The notes under the pieces: generated by a model
What the model was told of the DNA's origin: nothing
The model's database searches: none
Seen by the model: the letters and a program-made list of their open reading frames with translations, nothing else
From: Stropharia rugosoannulata
Taxonomy: Eukaryota; Basidiomycota; Agaricomycetes; Agaricales; Strophariaceae
DNA length: 64,000 nt
Reading direction: 5' to 3'
NCBI GenBank assembly: GCA_028532985.1
Contig: JANCIK010000004.1
Coordinates: 2,914,001-2,978,000, forward strand
Translations under genes and position numbers: made by a program
Part shown: one piece after another, positions 1-10,575 of the stretch
Layout: each line of letters starts with the position of its first letter
Position numbering within the stretch: position 1 is the stretch's first letter

Positions 1-3000
1 TGCCGCCCACAGCCCCGCCGCCCTCCGCTTCACCTTCGTCGCCGGCAAGAGGTTCTCCGTAAGCAAGGGCCAGCCCCTGCTCTTTGCCATAGCGCCCCCC
101 GCCGCTGGCCCAGACGACAAGCCGCTCAACGGCGGCCTCACCACCTTTCTCCTCGAGGGCGACCTCATCCACCCCAGCACCAGCGGCGAGGGGCAGACAT
201 CCACGCCCCCCGCCGCAGATGCCGCGGGCAAGGACACCCGCGCCAGCTTCGAGACCAGCCTGCCGCCCAGGATGCGCAAGTCCCGCGCGCACAAGCAAGC
301 ATACGCCAACTTCGCTTCCAGTGAGTACCGTCATCGTATATCTAGTGCGCGCGCTCAACCGCCCTCTCCGCAGATGACACCCCTGCTGCTGCGGCCGCCA
401 CACAAGGCCCCGCGAACACGCCCGCGCTGCGCGTTCTCGTGGACGCCGAAATACAGACGGACGCCACTTCATCCACAATACCCCGCCATGGCACCCCCAC
501 ACCATCCTCCCTCCCATGCGTTCCCCCCAACCCTGTTCAATCCCCTACCCAGTTACCATCACCCGTCTCCGCGGACCACACGCGGGACATCGTACCCGAC
601 GCGCTCGTCCACTTTGAGCGCGAGGAAGCCGACGAAGTAAGTCGTATTCGGCTCACGCATTACTGAATATAATCCTGACACATTTCAGTACGAGCGCTAT
701 GACCGAAGCAGGAGCTTGTCTCCAATGGATCTCGGCAGCGAACTCAGCACGCCTGCCTCCTCAGTCGCACCCTTGCCAATAGCATCACAATCCGACGGGC
801 TGCTGTTACGCAAGTCGCCGGGCCCTGGGGCCTCAACGCCTTCAGCCGGCCTCCTAGAATGCGGCGGTGCGGCCGACCCCGCGACCAGATCGCCCACATC
901 ACAAGCGGGCGCTCTCACCGCATCCGCTGGGTTACCACTGCCACCATCGGAAGATTTGGCGTGTGCGCCTATATCTACAGACGCATCCGCGGCGGTGAAT
1001 CTGATCGTATGTATTCAGCGTTTCGGGTTTATACATCAAGATACTAAATTGCTAGCCACAGGCGCAACCGTCAAACGAGGACACTACAAGAGCAGCACTG
1101 GCTCAGGCAGTCAGCGACACCAACGCAACGAGTTCAGCTCCAGCTCCACTTTCAGGCACCGCTCCCAAGTTTGAGGACAATGCGCCGCAGCCCTCGCGGC
1201 CACCAGCAATCGAACATACGGCGGACGCGTCGACGCCCGCGAATGGAACCGACTCGAAGTCCACGAAGCGGCCGACGCCTACATTCGTCAGAAGCGCGCG
1301 TTCGTCGCTCCCGAAAACATGGGAGAGCGACGGCGGCTGGGAGTCCTTCCACGCCAATGCTGCTCCCTACATTCCCACGCCCACCATTGGGAACCCGCTG
1401 GGCATCCGCCCGTCTGCAAGCAGGCCCGTGCCGTACAAGCCCATCCCAACGGCCCCACGGGCGCTGCTCGGGACGGACTCGTCCAGCAGCCTGCTCGCGA
1501 AGAAGCCTGTCGTGGTTGGCGCGAAATGGAGCGCGGTGCGGAACACTGGGGCAGCCGCTACCGCTAGCTCCTCGCACGGAAGCGGCTCGGCATCGGCCTG
1601 CAGCATGTCTTCGTCCTCATCTTCGCAGAACACGTCTGCGTCTTCGATAGGCACTTCGCCTGCGCCCATTGTGGCGAAACCGGTACCGAAGCTGAACCTC
1701 TCCGACGTTCTGCGCTACTCGTCGCCGTCGCCCTCTCCGCAGTCGAGCCCGCTGTCGTCGCCTGGTACGCACATGGATTCGGACGCTGATATGGATATGC
1801 ATGACATTCCACCGTTTCATGGCGAGGCGGGACGCCCGTCTACATCAGGGCCGAGTGCGCCACTGGATTCTAGCTCTGTGAAGGCGTCAACGCCAGAGGC
1901 TGCATATTCACCACCGATACCTGATGTGCCGGCAGAATGGTCAGCGCGAACGCCAGGGGTTGCATCGCAGTCAGCACTTGGTTTGTATCCTGACGAGGCG
2001 TCCATGCCCGGCGTCGCTGTGAAGCTGAGACTCAGTGCGCGCGAGTCATCTCTGAAGCGTGCGTTTGAGGATTGGGAATGCGCGACTGATTGCGCGGAGG
2101 AGCATTCAAAGCGACTCAAAGTGGATGCGTCCGCTTCGCCCAGGTCATCGCATGGCTCTACGCCGGCACCTGTTCTAAACACGCCAGCACGAGCGCGATC
2201 TGCCAGCGAAGATATAGACGCCCACCAGATGGTCCCTACCACCCCCATTTCCTCCGTTTTATCGTACAACAAGCAGTCACGCGCGAAACCTTATAACACT
2301 GGGGAAACGAGCTCGTGGTCCGCGAAAATTGTTGTTCCGATACCGAAGTGTATGTAACATATTCATTTTGTGCGGCTATTTTGACTAACTAAAGTCTAGC
2401 GTCGTCGGAGATGCGACACCCGCTGCCGGTGAAGCCTACGAACAGTGGATCTTCCTATAGGCCATCGCAATCGCAGTCCAAGTCACGGAAGGCCAAGTCG
2501 AGAGGGTCTGGTCAACGACGGACGGATTGGCCGTCCACAACGCCCAGTGCTGAGAAGCAGTTCTACAGAGGGACTGGGAATAGCGGTGCGCACACGAGCA
2601 TAGACAAAGTCATGTTTAACGAGGACGGCACGCTCGTCGCGTTTATCTGTAAGTGCTCAATCTCTAACTGCAGGCATATACTGAATGAATAATCTTAGGT
2701 GGAGACCGGACTCTGCGGATATGGGAGAACAAGCCTCCTGGCGAAGCTTGTGAGATTGCGCGGCTGGGCCCGCACGACTCGCACGTCGCGTCGGCGTGCT
2801 GGCTGGATACAGGGCGCGTAATGACGTTGTGCGAAGATGGGCGGCTTGGCACGTGGACGCGGAACTTGGTGAGTAGCTATTTTTCAATTCTGGAGCTGTC
2901 GCCCCCTTGTCTTCGCTATTATTGGAGGCAATGGGAAATTGAGTGGAAGAGACGTAAACTGACGCTGAGCTCTTGTTTTATCAGAAGGGCGAGTGGAAGT

Positions 3001-4001
3001 ACTCTGTGCTGCTGACGGTGCCCGAGGTCCCTGCGTCGAAGGGCCCGGTGTGTATGGCATTTCATAAGGACCGCATCGCGGTGTCGATGATGTCTGTGGT
3101 GAAGATTTGGTTGCTCATTTCTGGTATGACATCAATTGAAGTTGATGCTTGTATATGGCTGATCAAATGGGGTGCCCTTTTCAGGCCAATGGCAACCGCA
3201 GAGAGAGATTGCGCGCTCTGGAGTGACCACGCTCAAGTTTGTGCAAGACGGCGATGCGCTGATTGGAGGATGTCGCGACGGGGTGCTGTATGTCTTTTTG
3301 AGATGCCTCTTGGGGTGTTCGTGCTGACTATGGCTGTAGTTGGTTCTGCGAAATACCAAACGGAACGCTGCGCGTGCATGCGTTTTTGTCACAGAAGCCA
3401 ATGTGAGTGACAATGTATATGTTGCCCGGGTCCTTGATTGATTGAGGGTATTGCTTGTGAAGCATATCAATTGACGTCCATCCGACGGGCAGCTACCTGC
3501 TGGTCGCTCAGGAGGGCGGCAAGGCGCTTCTTGTGACCATGCGGTCGAATCAGAACAAAGGGAACGTCGAGCGAACGTACACGTCGGAGAAGATCCAGGC
3601 GATGTCGCCAACGGGGTTCCCTGCTGTGTTTGCGACGAGAGGGCAGGCTGTGCTGTACGGAATGATGAATGGATGCGCACTGGTCTGGGACCGTAAGAAG
3701 GGCTCGATAGTGTACGGATTGAAACACACTGAAGGTGAGAAGGCACCCCGGGCCTGGTGCCGATCAGAGCTGAATTATTATTTTTTGGCTTTTTTTCTTC
3801 AAGGTGATACGGTGGAGACTGCCGCTGTGAGTAGCTGTGGTGTGCCTATGTCCGATTAAAGACCACTGACTGGACGTGCAGATATTCGATGGCCGGCCGG
3901 GGGTGGAAGGGTGGATTATCACGGGCACGCGGGCTGGGCGGGTGCTCTGGTGGCCCGTGCCTGTTGCAGCGGCCCCAGGGCACAGTGCGGGCGGCGGGTG
4001 A
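1..4001 (+). CDS. WD40-type beta-propeller protein with long disordered N-terminus (5' partial)
   Basis: The coding frame is already open at base 2, so the start lies left of the window. About ten exons can be followed. Introns seen are 321-373, 637-688, 1007-1061, 2350-2399, 2649-2699, 2869-2984, about 3124-3183, about 3288-3340, one near 3405-3470, and two small ones at 3735-3880. The first ~800 visible residues are Ser/Pro/Ala-rich and look disordered. The C-terminal ~400 residues read as WD40-like blades (GGDRTLRIWENKP, CEDGRLGTWTRN, GGCRDGVLWFCEIPNGTLRV, GCALVWDRKKGSIVYGLKHT, GTRAGRVLWWPVPV) and stop with TGA at 3999-4001. The blade pattern supports a protein-interaction scaffold. I do not recognise an orthologue and infer no specific function. 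Confidence 0.75.
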
Positions 4002-4670
4002 GGAGGAGCGTCCATTTACGGGCTGCGTGGGCAAGGCGCCCACCTGGCCCGGTTTTTTTGGGATACTACATAGTTCTATTTTGTTTAATACTGTACAATG
4101 TATCTTTATAGTCGGGTAATTAGCGCGTATAATGTGTTTTATATTTTTGCTGTGTAGCGACAGGACAAATGGGAGTTGTTGATGTGTGTTTGGGAATATG
4201 CCACGGCCACGGCCGTGCTCCTTTACTCTTGCGATCAGGTCGTTGCAACCAACTCGCCAGCCCACTTCTCGCCCCCACCGCCAGTCCACCCCAGCACTCC
4301 ACCCGTCGTAAGCCCTCTCTCCTCCCCCCACATCTCCCCCACGCGCTCACCCCCGTCGCCGCCCCGCACAGCGTCGTTGGCGCTGTTTTAGACACCGCCC
4401 ACACCCTACTCTCCATTCTATCCCAGCGATCCAGCCGCACCCCAGTCCACAGTCCGCCCCTGCACTGCACCCAGCCAGGTTAGTCGCCCCGTCGCCAGCC
4501 CTCGCCGCCCCCGTGCGGCGCAGCAGCCATGAGGCGCCGTTGCCACGCCGCACAGGCTGCCTGGCGATAAGGAGCCATGCCAAGCGCTATTGTCTGCATG
4601 TATGCTGACCACTGCCGTCCTGCAGCCCACCTCCGCCCCCCGCAGCGCCCCGAACCCACCCCCGCCCAAC
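4002..4670 (+). promoter_or_regulatory. CDC42 upstream region, C/T-rich
   Basis: This 669-bp spacer has no convincing gene. From about 4255 to 4500 the plus strand is strongly pyrimidine-rich (many CCC, CCAC and TCTC runs), as is usual just upstream of transcription starts in filamentous fungi. Inference: it holds the CDC42 promoter and 5' leader. Confidence 0.5.
4479..4625 (+). other. possible 5'-UTR intron of CDC42
   Basis: A GTTAGT donor at 4479 and a pyrimidine-preceded CTGCAG acceptor ending at 4625 would remove 147 nt of leader containing two out-of-frame ATGs, leaving 45 nt of leader before the CDC42 ATG at 4671. This is inference from splice-site resemblance only. Confidence 0.3.
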
Positions 4671-5552
4671 ATGCAGACAATCAAGTGCGTAGTCGTAGGA
4701 GACGGTGCTGTCGGAAAGGTACGTCATCTGCCCTCTTTTCTGCGGCCTCTCCCCCCGCTTTTGCCTTTTGCCTCAAACTGACTGACACCTGGCCGCCGTG
4801 CCCGTGCCACCCACCAGACATGTTTGTTGATCTCGTATACCACGAATAAATTCCCGAGCGAGTATGTTCCAACCGTATGTGTCTTGTGCCCCCCTTGGTT
4901 GCTGTTGTTGGATGGGACGGTGAATTGTTGCCCTCTCTAGGTGTTCGACAATTATGCGGTCACCGTTATGATTGGCGAGGACCCGTACACGCTAGGGCTG
5001 TTCGACACAGCTGGTGCGTAGGCCTATATATATAAGGCAATTAGTGCCTAATCCGCCCTATGTCTCTCTTCTAGGTCAGGAGGATTACGACCGTCTCCGC
5101 CCGCTGTCGTACCCGCAGACGGACGTCTTCCTGGTCTGCTTCAGCGTGACTTCACCCGCTTCTTTCGAGAACGTGAAGGAGAAATGGTTCCCAGAAGTGC
5201 ACCACCATTGCCCGGGTGTTCCTTGCCTTATCGTGGGAACACAGGTGGATTTGAGGGAGGATACTCAGGTGATAGAGAAGCTGGCCAGGCAGAAGCAGAG
5301 GCCGGTCACAAGTGAGCAGGGCGAGAGGCTTGCCAGGGAACTCGGCGCCGTCAAGTATGTCGAGTGCTCGGCACTGACGCAAAAGGGTCTGAAGAACGTG
5401 TTCGACGAGGTGCGTTCTTTTCTCCGTCGCAACTCCGCTTGTAAATGCCGCTTTCTGACCGGAACCACACGCATACACGTTCATAGGCGATCGTGGCTGC
5501 ACTCGAACCTCCTGTTTTGAAGAACAAGAAAAAGATGTGCCTTATCCTCTAA
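4671..5552 (+). CDS. cdc42: Rho-family GTPase Cdc42
   Basis: Exons 4671-4718, 4818-4874, 4941-5013, 5075-5409 and 5487-5552 join in frame to a 192-residue protein, the usual Cdc42 size. Visible are the P-loop GDGAVGK (residues 10-16), switch I with EYVPTVFDNY and the conserved Thr35, switch [19 protein letters not shown] (57-73), the guanine-specificity motif GTQVDLR (TQVD in place of TKxD, as in Cdc42), the ECSALTQKG loop, a polybasic KNKKK and a C-terminal CLIL box predicted to be geranylgeranylated. Known role: membrane-bound switch for polarity, septation and hyphal morphogenesis, acting through PAK kinases, formins and the exocyst. The [13 protein letters not shown] segment and the short insert-helix region favour Cdc42 over Rac or Rho1. 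Confidence 0.96.
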
Positions 5553-7065
5553 GAATGACCCTTTTAACGATCAGGACTACTGCCCTTTCTACATTATGCT
5601 TGTCACTCACGAATCAACCCCTCACGCCAACGACCTGGTTATATATCCGACATTGCCTATTTTTCCTACTTCTCTCTATATGTGTGTGTGATCCATTCTT
5701 ATCTGCTACTAGTTAACACAGACGTATCTTCGAAATCATATTTTGATACCGAGTTAGAAGTCTGGTTCATTTTTTCTCTCTGTCTCTTCTCTCACTATTT
5801 CTGCCACACCCCACCCTTTTTATTCTTGAAGCATTCGGATTTCAGTTTGCATTTACGTGCATGGAAGGAGAGCGCGGCCCTCCCTCACCTTCTCCAGATT
5901 TTCCCAGGGAACGTTTACACTGCAGTCTACCGTGAGGTAATCACTAATAGTCGGACTTCCTAAGTAATCTCAGGATCGTATTTTTTTTATAAGTAAAGGA
6001 AATAATCGGTCGCGTGCAGTCCTCTTCTCGCTCTCTCGACTGAAACGAACGAGTTGATTCAAATTTAATGGATTACACCCGACCCCTGACGCTGCATACA
6101 TACTTTATTTGACTTGGTCACTTTTTTTTATTTCGATTGATTTGACTTTCCCCCTTTTGCTGCTTGCTACGATATGTGATCGGACCACTTTTATGCCTTT
6201 TGGTGTAATAGCCTTTGATGCGGCCGTGCATGGATGATTGATTAGTAGGAAGGTTTAAAGCTACATACTTAGGAGTCACTAGTCAGGACCGGTGATTTGA
6301 TCTGGAGGTACCTGGATGCTCTGAGACTTGAGCTTGAGTCGTCATAATGCTACTTATCCCCTTTTCGTCCTCTATGTTTGATGAATTTTGGATATTTGCT
6401 CATTTTGCGTGCGTACGACCTGAGTTGGTGGTAGTGTAGTGTAATGTGGGACTGTGAAGATACTAATACTAATACTCGTGTCCTGAATGCAATTGTCGAG
6501 ACAGAGGTCGCAGCGCTACACTTTGAAATTTATATTTCTGCAGAAGTTCTACGTCCAACCAGTCGTTGATTATGCAAGGTACTTGCATCCTAAGCACTAC
6601 AGAAATAGGATATTGAACTTGGGTATAACCGACACTGCGTAGGCACTGCAGCTTGAAGACGATACTTGTTCTGAAGGTTCTTCGAATTCTTTATACTAAA
6701 TTTTTCGATTGCTGCCCGTTCTACGACCAGTGTTACAGTTGTACCAGCTATGACTACGGTGAAGTATCCTACGGTAAAGTGTCGAACAAGGAAACAGTGA
6801 AATCCCTAATGTAACCCCCAGAAAAAGTAAGAAGAAAAATGCTACTCATATCTTAAAATATGTGAAGAAGATCAAGATCGGAGTTGTGTGTCTGTGCGTG
6901 TGTGCGTTGGTTCAAGAGTGGTCTAAAGAAGGTGGAGTCTAGTGAAGGTGAAGTTGTGTTGGTTGGGTTTGAATCTGTCCATTAGAAGACGAAATAAAAG
7001 AGTGTCGGGGATCAGATCAGGCGGGGCGACGGGTACAGCTCAGAGATGGCGCTGCCTACTTGGCC
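5553..7065. other. 1.5-kb spacer without recognisable gene
   Basis: The left part is the probable CDC42 3'-UTR, T-rich with TATATG runs. The remainder is AT-rich with no sustained coding signal, no tRNA-like B box and no repeat that I could see. The only long reading frame (5682-5963) has no recognisable domain and lies in T-rich DNA. Confidence 0.5.
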
Positions 7066-8469
7066 CTAGTCTACCTCAGGTGTTGGGAAGACAAGGTTGG
7101 AGACGAGGTTGCTGTCCAACTTCCCAAGGTTGTCCGTCTTCAAGTTGCCTTGAACGCCTTTGATGGACTTGACGGGCTGGATCTTGAGCTCGGGTTGGTT
7201 TTTGGAAAATTCCTCAAAAGGGTCGTCCTTCAATGTACCGAGCTGCTTGTCATAGACGCTCTCTGTCAGCGGTTCATCCAAGGGGGACGAGGGAAGGGTG
7301 GGTTGGGCCAAGGAAGGGACTAAAGGTAACGAAGGGACCAGAAAGCCTTTAGCGTTCTTCGCCAGTGGCTCCGCCTCGACAGCAAGCGAAGGAATCGCGT
7401 CAGACGGGATGTAGGGCTTCAATTGAGACTTTCCAAGGTCGCTCCCATCCATCTTTAAATTGAGCGCTTCCGAAGGCATTGGGGAGGCGATTGGCTGGAT
7501 TGCGGATATCCCAACACTAGGGTAGTTCTTCTCCGTTAATCTGACGAGCTCGGACACCATCGTCTCTTTCGCGTTCCTGTGCAAGGTCACCTCGAGGAGG
7601 GGCAGTGCGGTGGGCGACTGTTCAGCCGGCGCGAAGGCTGCAAGTGGGGCTGGGGTAGGTGCGTCCTGCGAAGACGCTCGCACGGGGGTGGGAGTGCTCT
7701 TAGCTGGAGCCCTGGTGGTGGGACGCTCATCGTTGATAGAACTGACATGGGACTTCGCGGTGGTGTGTCCTGTGGTTTTAGCCGTGGTATGCGCCGTCGT
7801 CTTTGCCGTGGTGTGCCCTGTGGTTTTAGCCGTGGTATGAGTTGTTGTCTTTGCCGTGGTGTGTCCGGTGGTCTTTGCCGTGGTATGGTGTGTCGTCTTT
7901 GCCGTAGTATGTCCTGTGGTTTTGACCGTAGTGTGCAATGTCGTCTTGGGGGCATGGTCCGTGGTCTTGGTACTGTGCGGCGTAGTCTTTGTGGTGTGCT
8001 CAGTCGTCTTGGTGCTATGCGGCGTAGTCTTTGTGGAGTGCTCGGTCGTCTTTGTAGAATGCTCGGTCGTCTTTGTGGAGTGCTCGGTCGTCTTTGTAGA
8101 ATGCTCGGTCGTCTTTGTGGTGTGCCCGGTCGTCTTTGTGGTGTGCGGCGTAGTTTTTGTGGTGTGCTCGGTCGTCTTTGTGGTGTGAGGCGTAGTCTTG
8201 GTGGTATGTTCCGTCTTCGTTGAAGGCGGCTCCTTTGTGGTTGTAGGAGGCAAAACACTGACATGCCCACGTCTGACCGCACGACTGCGCGTCCCGCCGC
8301 CTGGTACGATCTTGTACTGCTTGAGCGGCTTGAGCCCCGTTTTTGCAAGACTGCGACCCTCGCGCATCCGACCAGGTATATACCAACCGGCAGGCTTCGC
8401 AGAGACAGAGGCGAAGACGGCGACGAGAGTGAGGAGCGCAAAGATGCGCGTAAACGACTGGAAGAGCAT
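7066..8469 (-). CDS. secreted Thr/Pro-rich mucin-like repeat protein (paralogue 1)
   Basis: A single-exon 467-aa protein. The first 24 residues (MLFQSFTRIFALLTLVAVFA then SVSA) form a clear signal peptide with cleavage likely after SVSA. Residues ~84-239 are tandem repeats of the type KTTxHTT (x = E, P, G, D, H, T or A): first 7-residue units, then 8-residue units with an extra Ala (TTAKTTGH). The rest is Pro/Ser/Leu-rich with no catalytic motif. Such Thr-dense tracts are normally heavily O-mannosylated, so a cell-wall or extracellular location is inferred; there is no GPI tail at the C-terminus (PTPEVD). A shorter paralogue lies upstream at 9335-10051 in the same orientation. Family not recognised. 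Confidence 0.82.
   Translation of the reverse strand: MLFQSFTRIFALLTLVAVFASVSAKPAGWYIPGRMREGRSLAKTGLKPLKQYKIVPGGGTRSRAVRRGHVSVLPPTTTKEPPSTKTEHTTKTTPHTTKTTEHTTKTTPHTTKTTGHTTKTTEHSTKTTEHSTKTTEHSTKTTEHSTKTTPHSTKTTEHTTKTTPHSTKTTDHAPKTTLHTTVKTTGHTTAKTTHHTTAKTTGHTTAKTTTHTTAKTTGHTTAKTTAHTTAKTTGHTTAKSHVSSINDERPTTRAPAKSTPTPVRASSQDAPTPAPLAAFAPAEQSPTALPLLEVTLHRNAKETMVSELVRLTEKNYPSVGISAIQPIASPMPSEALNLKMDGSDLGKSQLKPYIPSDAIPSLAVEAEPLAKNAKGFLVPSLPLVPSLAQPTLPSSPLDEPLTESVYDKQLGTLKDDPFEEFSKNQPELKIQPVKSIKGVQGNLKTDNLGKLDSNLVSNLVFPTPEVD
7753..8220 (-). repeat. in-frame 21/24-bp minisatellite coding KTTxHTT repeats
   Basis: About twenty tandem units inside the paralogue-1 gene. The N-terminal units are 21 bp (7 aa), four consecutive ones being near identical (EHSTKTT). 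The C-terminal units are 24 bp (8 aa) and alternate GHTTAKTT with variable-x units, giving a 48-bp higher-order period. Both unit lengths are multiples of three, so copy-number change keeps the frame. Confidence 0.9.
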
Positions 8470-8610
8470 GTTATTGCCTGGTAAAATCTCGAAGCGAACG
8501 AAGGTGTAGTTTGTTCTTTATGTGACAGAGAAACAACGAAGAGATGAGAATGGATGAAAGGCGTCCAACGAAGGCAAAGAACTGAGGATTGATAGAGCGC
8601 GCCATGGACA

Positions 8611-8618
8611 TTAAATAC
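8611..8618 (-). promoter_or_regulatory. TATA-like element of secreted paralogue 1
   Basis: On the minus strand AGTATTTAATG lies about 140 bp upstream of the ATG at 8469, in a position comparable with the TATA element of the paralogous gene at 10157-10166. Confidence 0.45.
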
Positions 8619-8644
8619 TGGAGCGTGATACCAACACGGCCTAG

Positions 8645-8760
8645 AGGTTGGCTGACAGTAGAAGTTTGCCTGGCGGATGACAGAAATTTGGAATTAATGT
8701 CAGCCATCTCCACATCGTACTGCAGACCCCGGAGACACGGCAGTCAGCCAGCTAGGCAAT
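8645..8760 (-). repeat. promoter block shared with 10197-10283
   Basis: This block and the one upstream of paralogue 2 share, in the same order, GGxTGGCTGA, TGGCGGATGACAG or TGGATGACAG, a CAGCC, and CAGCCAGxTAGGCA near the far end. The conserved order shows that the tandem duplication copied the upstream region as well as the coding sequence. Confidence 0.6.
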
Positions 8761-9334
8761 TTCGAAATTTGAGCACATGAACATGAAGAGCAGGTCCATA
8801 AGCTTTGGAAACGATAACAGCGTCCTAGGACCAGCATTGCGAGGTGTCTGACGGTAATATTGGGCTGCGTCAGAACCAAGGTTCGCGTTCGTGGGCAAGA
8901 AGTTAGATTGGATTGTGACTTGGTCACCGGTGACGAATGAGAGTCGTTCAGTACTATAAATGGATATTTATACTTAATGGAGATGATAATTTCATTAGCA
9001 GATGTTTAGATAGAACTACGTTCAGAAGGATTTGAGAAGGGTGCGCATAGAACGCTGAAGTGAGATCCAATTTCGTAAACCATAGTAAAATACAAGTATT
9101 TATGTGGTTCGCGGCCCATCCAACCTCAACTGCAACGTTAGAGATCAGCAAGAAATCAGGGTGTTCAAAAAACCAGGGGGTTTGAGACCTATCAAGGACC
9201 TATCTGTTCTGACATTCTAGAGTTACTCTCTACTTATACAAAAAACTTAAATATCCAACAGGACTTTACGGTTACCGTCTAACTTGTCAGCAGTTTTGCT
9301 TATGTGTTCTGCTTCAATCGCCCCCGGAAAAATG

Positions 9335-10051
9335 TCAGTCGCGTTGGATTCCTTCGAAACGTGGTTTTCGGGGAGAATATGTAGCGGGTTGCGAGGACTG
9401 CAACAGCTCATGCCTCTCATCAAGGTCGACGGTGTCGGGAAAAATCGACGCCCTGGCGAGTGGGACGCTCCTATCCACAAGTACGTTTGGCTGTTCTATC
9501 TGGGAAATATCCGTATCCAGGAGCACATCCGCCGCGTATTGGCCCTTTTCCAAGGTCAACGCAATGCTGAAAGGTGTCATGGTGGGTTTAGGAGGCGAGA
9601 CGAGAAGAACAGCCTGTTTCAGTGGGGTGGATGACTGATAGGCCTTGCTATTAGTAGCATAAGACTTGACCGACCGGCCCTGAACGTCCTGAGTGGAGGA
9701 AATAGTATTAGACGCCGATGCAGTAGTTGGAGTGCTGCTGGTAGTTGGAGTGTTGCTGGTAGCTGGGATGTTGCTACTAGTCGTGATTGTAGAAACAGTA
9801 TTCAAAGGCGTCCCCGTGCTTGTCGTCGACGCGAAGGAGTTGAGAAGAGGAAGAGAGATCGGAAGCCCACGCATGCTTATGAGGTTGAGAGGCGTATCTA
9901 TCTTCGGCGGTTTGACGCTTGCCTTTGTAGGATTATGTGTGTCACGCATCTCAACTGGCGTATATGGCCCAACAGATATCGCGGAGACCGCAGCAAAGGT
10001 GGTGACAAGGGAGACAAACACAAGGGTGCGGGCAAAAGACTGTAATGGCAT
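9335..10051 (-). CDS. secreted Thr/Ser-rich protein (paralogue 2)
   Basis: Reading from the ATG at 10051 gives 238 residues with signal peptide MPLQSFARTLVFVSLVTTFA then AVSA. An in-frame ATG 24 codons further upstream would bury the signal peptide, so it is rejected as the start. The N-terminus aligns with paralogue 1 (LQSFAR..LVFVSLVTTFAAVSA against FQSFTR..ALLTLVAVFASVSA; then GPYTPVEMRD against GWYIPGRMRE). Even the bases before the ATG (CCAGGAAATATC against CCAGGCAATAAC) are alike. The middle is a short Thr/Ser-rich tract (STSTGTPLNT, TPTTSSTPTT) instead of the KTTxHTT array. The C-terminal half is not repetitive. Secreted, function unknown. Confidence 0.75.
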   Translation of the reverse strand: MPLQSFARTLVFVSLVTTFAAVSAISVGPYTPVEMRDTHNPTKASVKPPKIDTPLNLISMRGLPISLPLLNSFASTTSTGTPLNTVSTITTSSNIPATSNTPTTSSTPTTASASNTISSTQDVQGRSVKSYATNSKAYQSSTPLKQAVLLVSPPKPTMTPFSIALTLEKGQYAADVLLDTDISQIEQPNVLVDRSVPLARASIFPDTVDLDERHELLQSSQPATYSPRKPRFEGIQRD

Positions 10052-10156
10052 GATATTTCCTGGCAAAAGAGAAATGAATCCTTGAAGTGGAAGAGATATA
10101 ACGAAAATGCTGCCAGTGTTCAAGGAAGATGAAGGGTTGGGTTAGCCTCAAGTCAT

Positions 10157-10166
10157 ATTTTATATA
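10157..10166 (-). promoter_or_regulatory. TATA box of secreted paralogue 2
   Basis: The minus strand reads CTATATAAAATATG about 110 bp before the ATG at 10051 and is followed by a pyrimidine-rich leader (CATCTTCC, ATCTCTTCC, TTTCTCTTTTG). This is a good match to a fungal TATA promoter. Confidence 0.6.
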
Positions 10167-10196
10167 GTCTCGCTGGTACTACCGTATCACCCATGA

Positions 10197-10283
10197 GGTG
10201 GCTGATGGCAAAGGTTCTGTGGATGACAGGAATTCAGAAAGTGCGCCAGCCAACTGCCAGCCACAGCCAGTTAGGCAGGCCGG
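10197..10283 (-). repeat. promoter block shared with 8645-8760
   Basis: Second copy of the duplicated upstream block described at 8645-8760. It lies just upstream of the TATA box of paralogue 2. Confidence 0.6.
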
Positions 10284-10575
10284 AAACAAATAATAGATGC
10301 CCAGTAGTTTCTATCAGCTCGCCATTTGCTTGCAATGTGTCCTTGAGTTGGGGATGGGTGTCGGATGGGTGCGTTTATAATTTGGTTATTGTTGTATAGG
10401 ACAGTTGTAGGACAGACTTGATTAGGACATTTCTTCCCGATGGAGACGGCCAAAGGTTTTGACAAATGAGTACACACAAAGGTTGTGAGGTTTGGGAAAT
10501 TTGGTAATTCCGTCTTACCAAGTGTTCCCCTTGCTCGCATTACTCTTGCATTGCTCTTTCGCAAGCTAGATTCGG

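Larger units (their letters stand above)
8470..9334. other. spacer between the two secreted paralogues
   Basis: Contains the promoter of paralogue 1 (about 8470-8760) and then AT-rich DNA to the 3' end of paralogue 2. No further gene is visible. Confidence 0.5.

Noticed and set aside
7579..8223. Long plus-strand frames opposite the KTTxHTT repeats (Val/Cys/Gly- and Arg/Leu-rich)
   Set aside because: They are mirror readings of the repeat array. The minus-strand frame has a signal peptide, a paralogue and full length.
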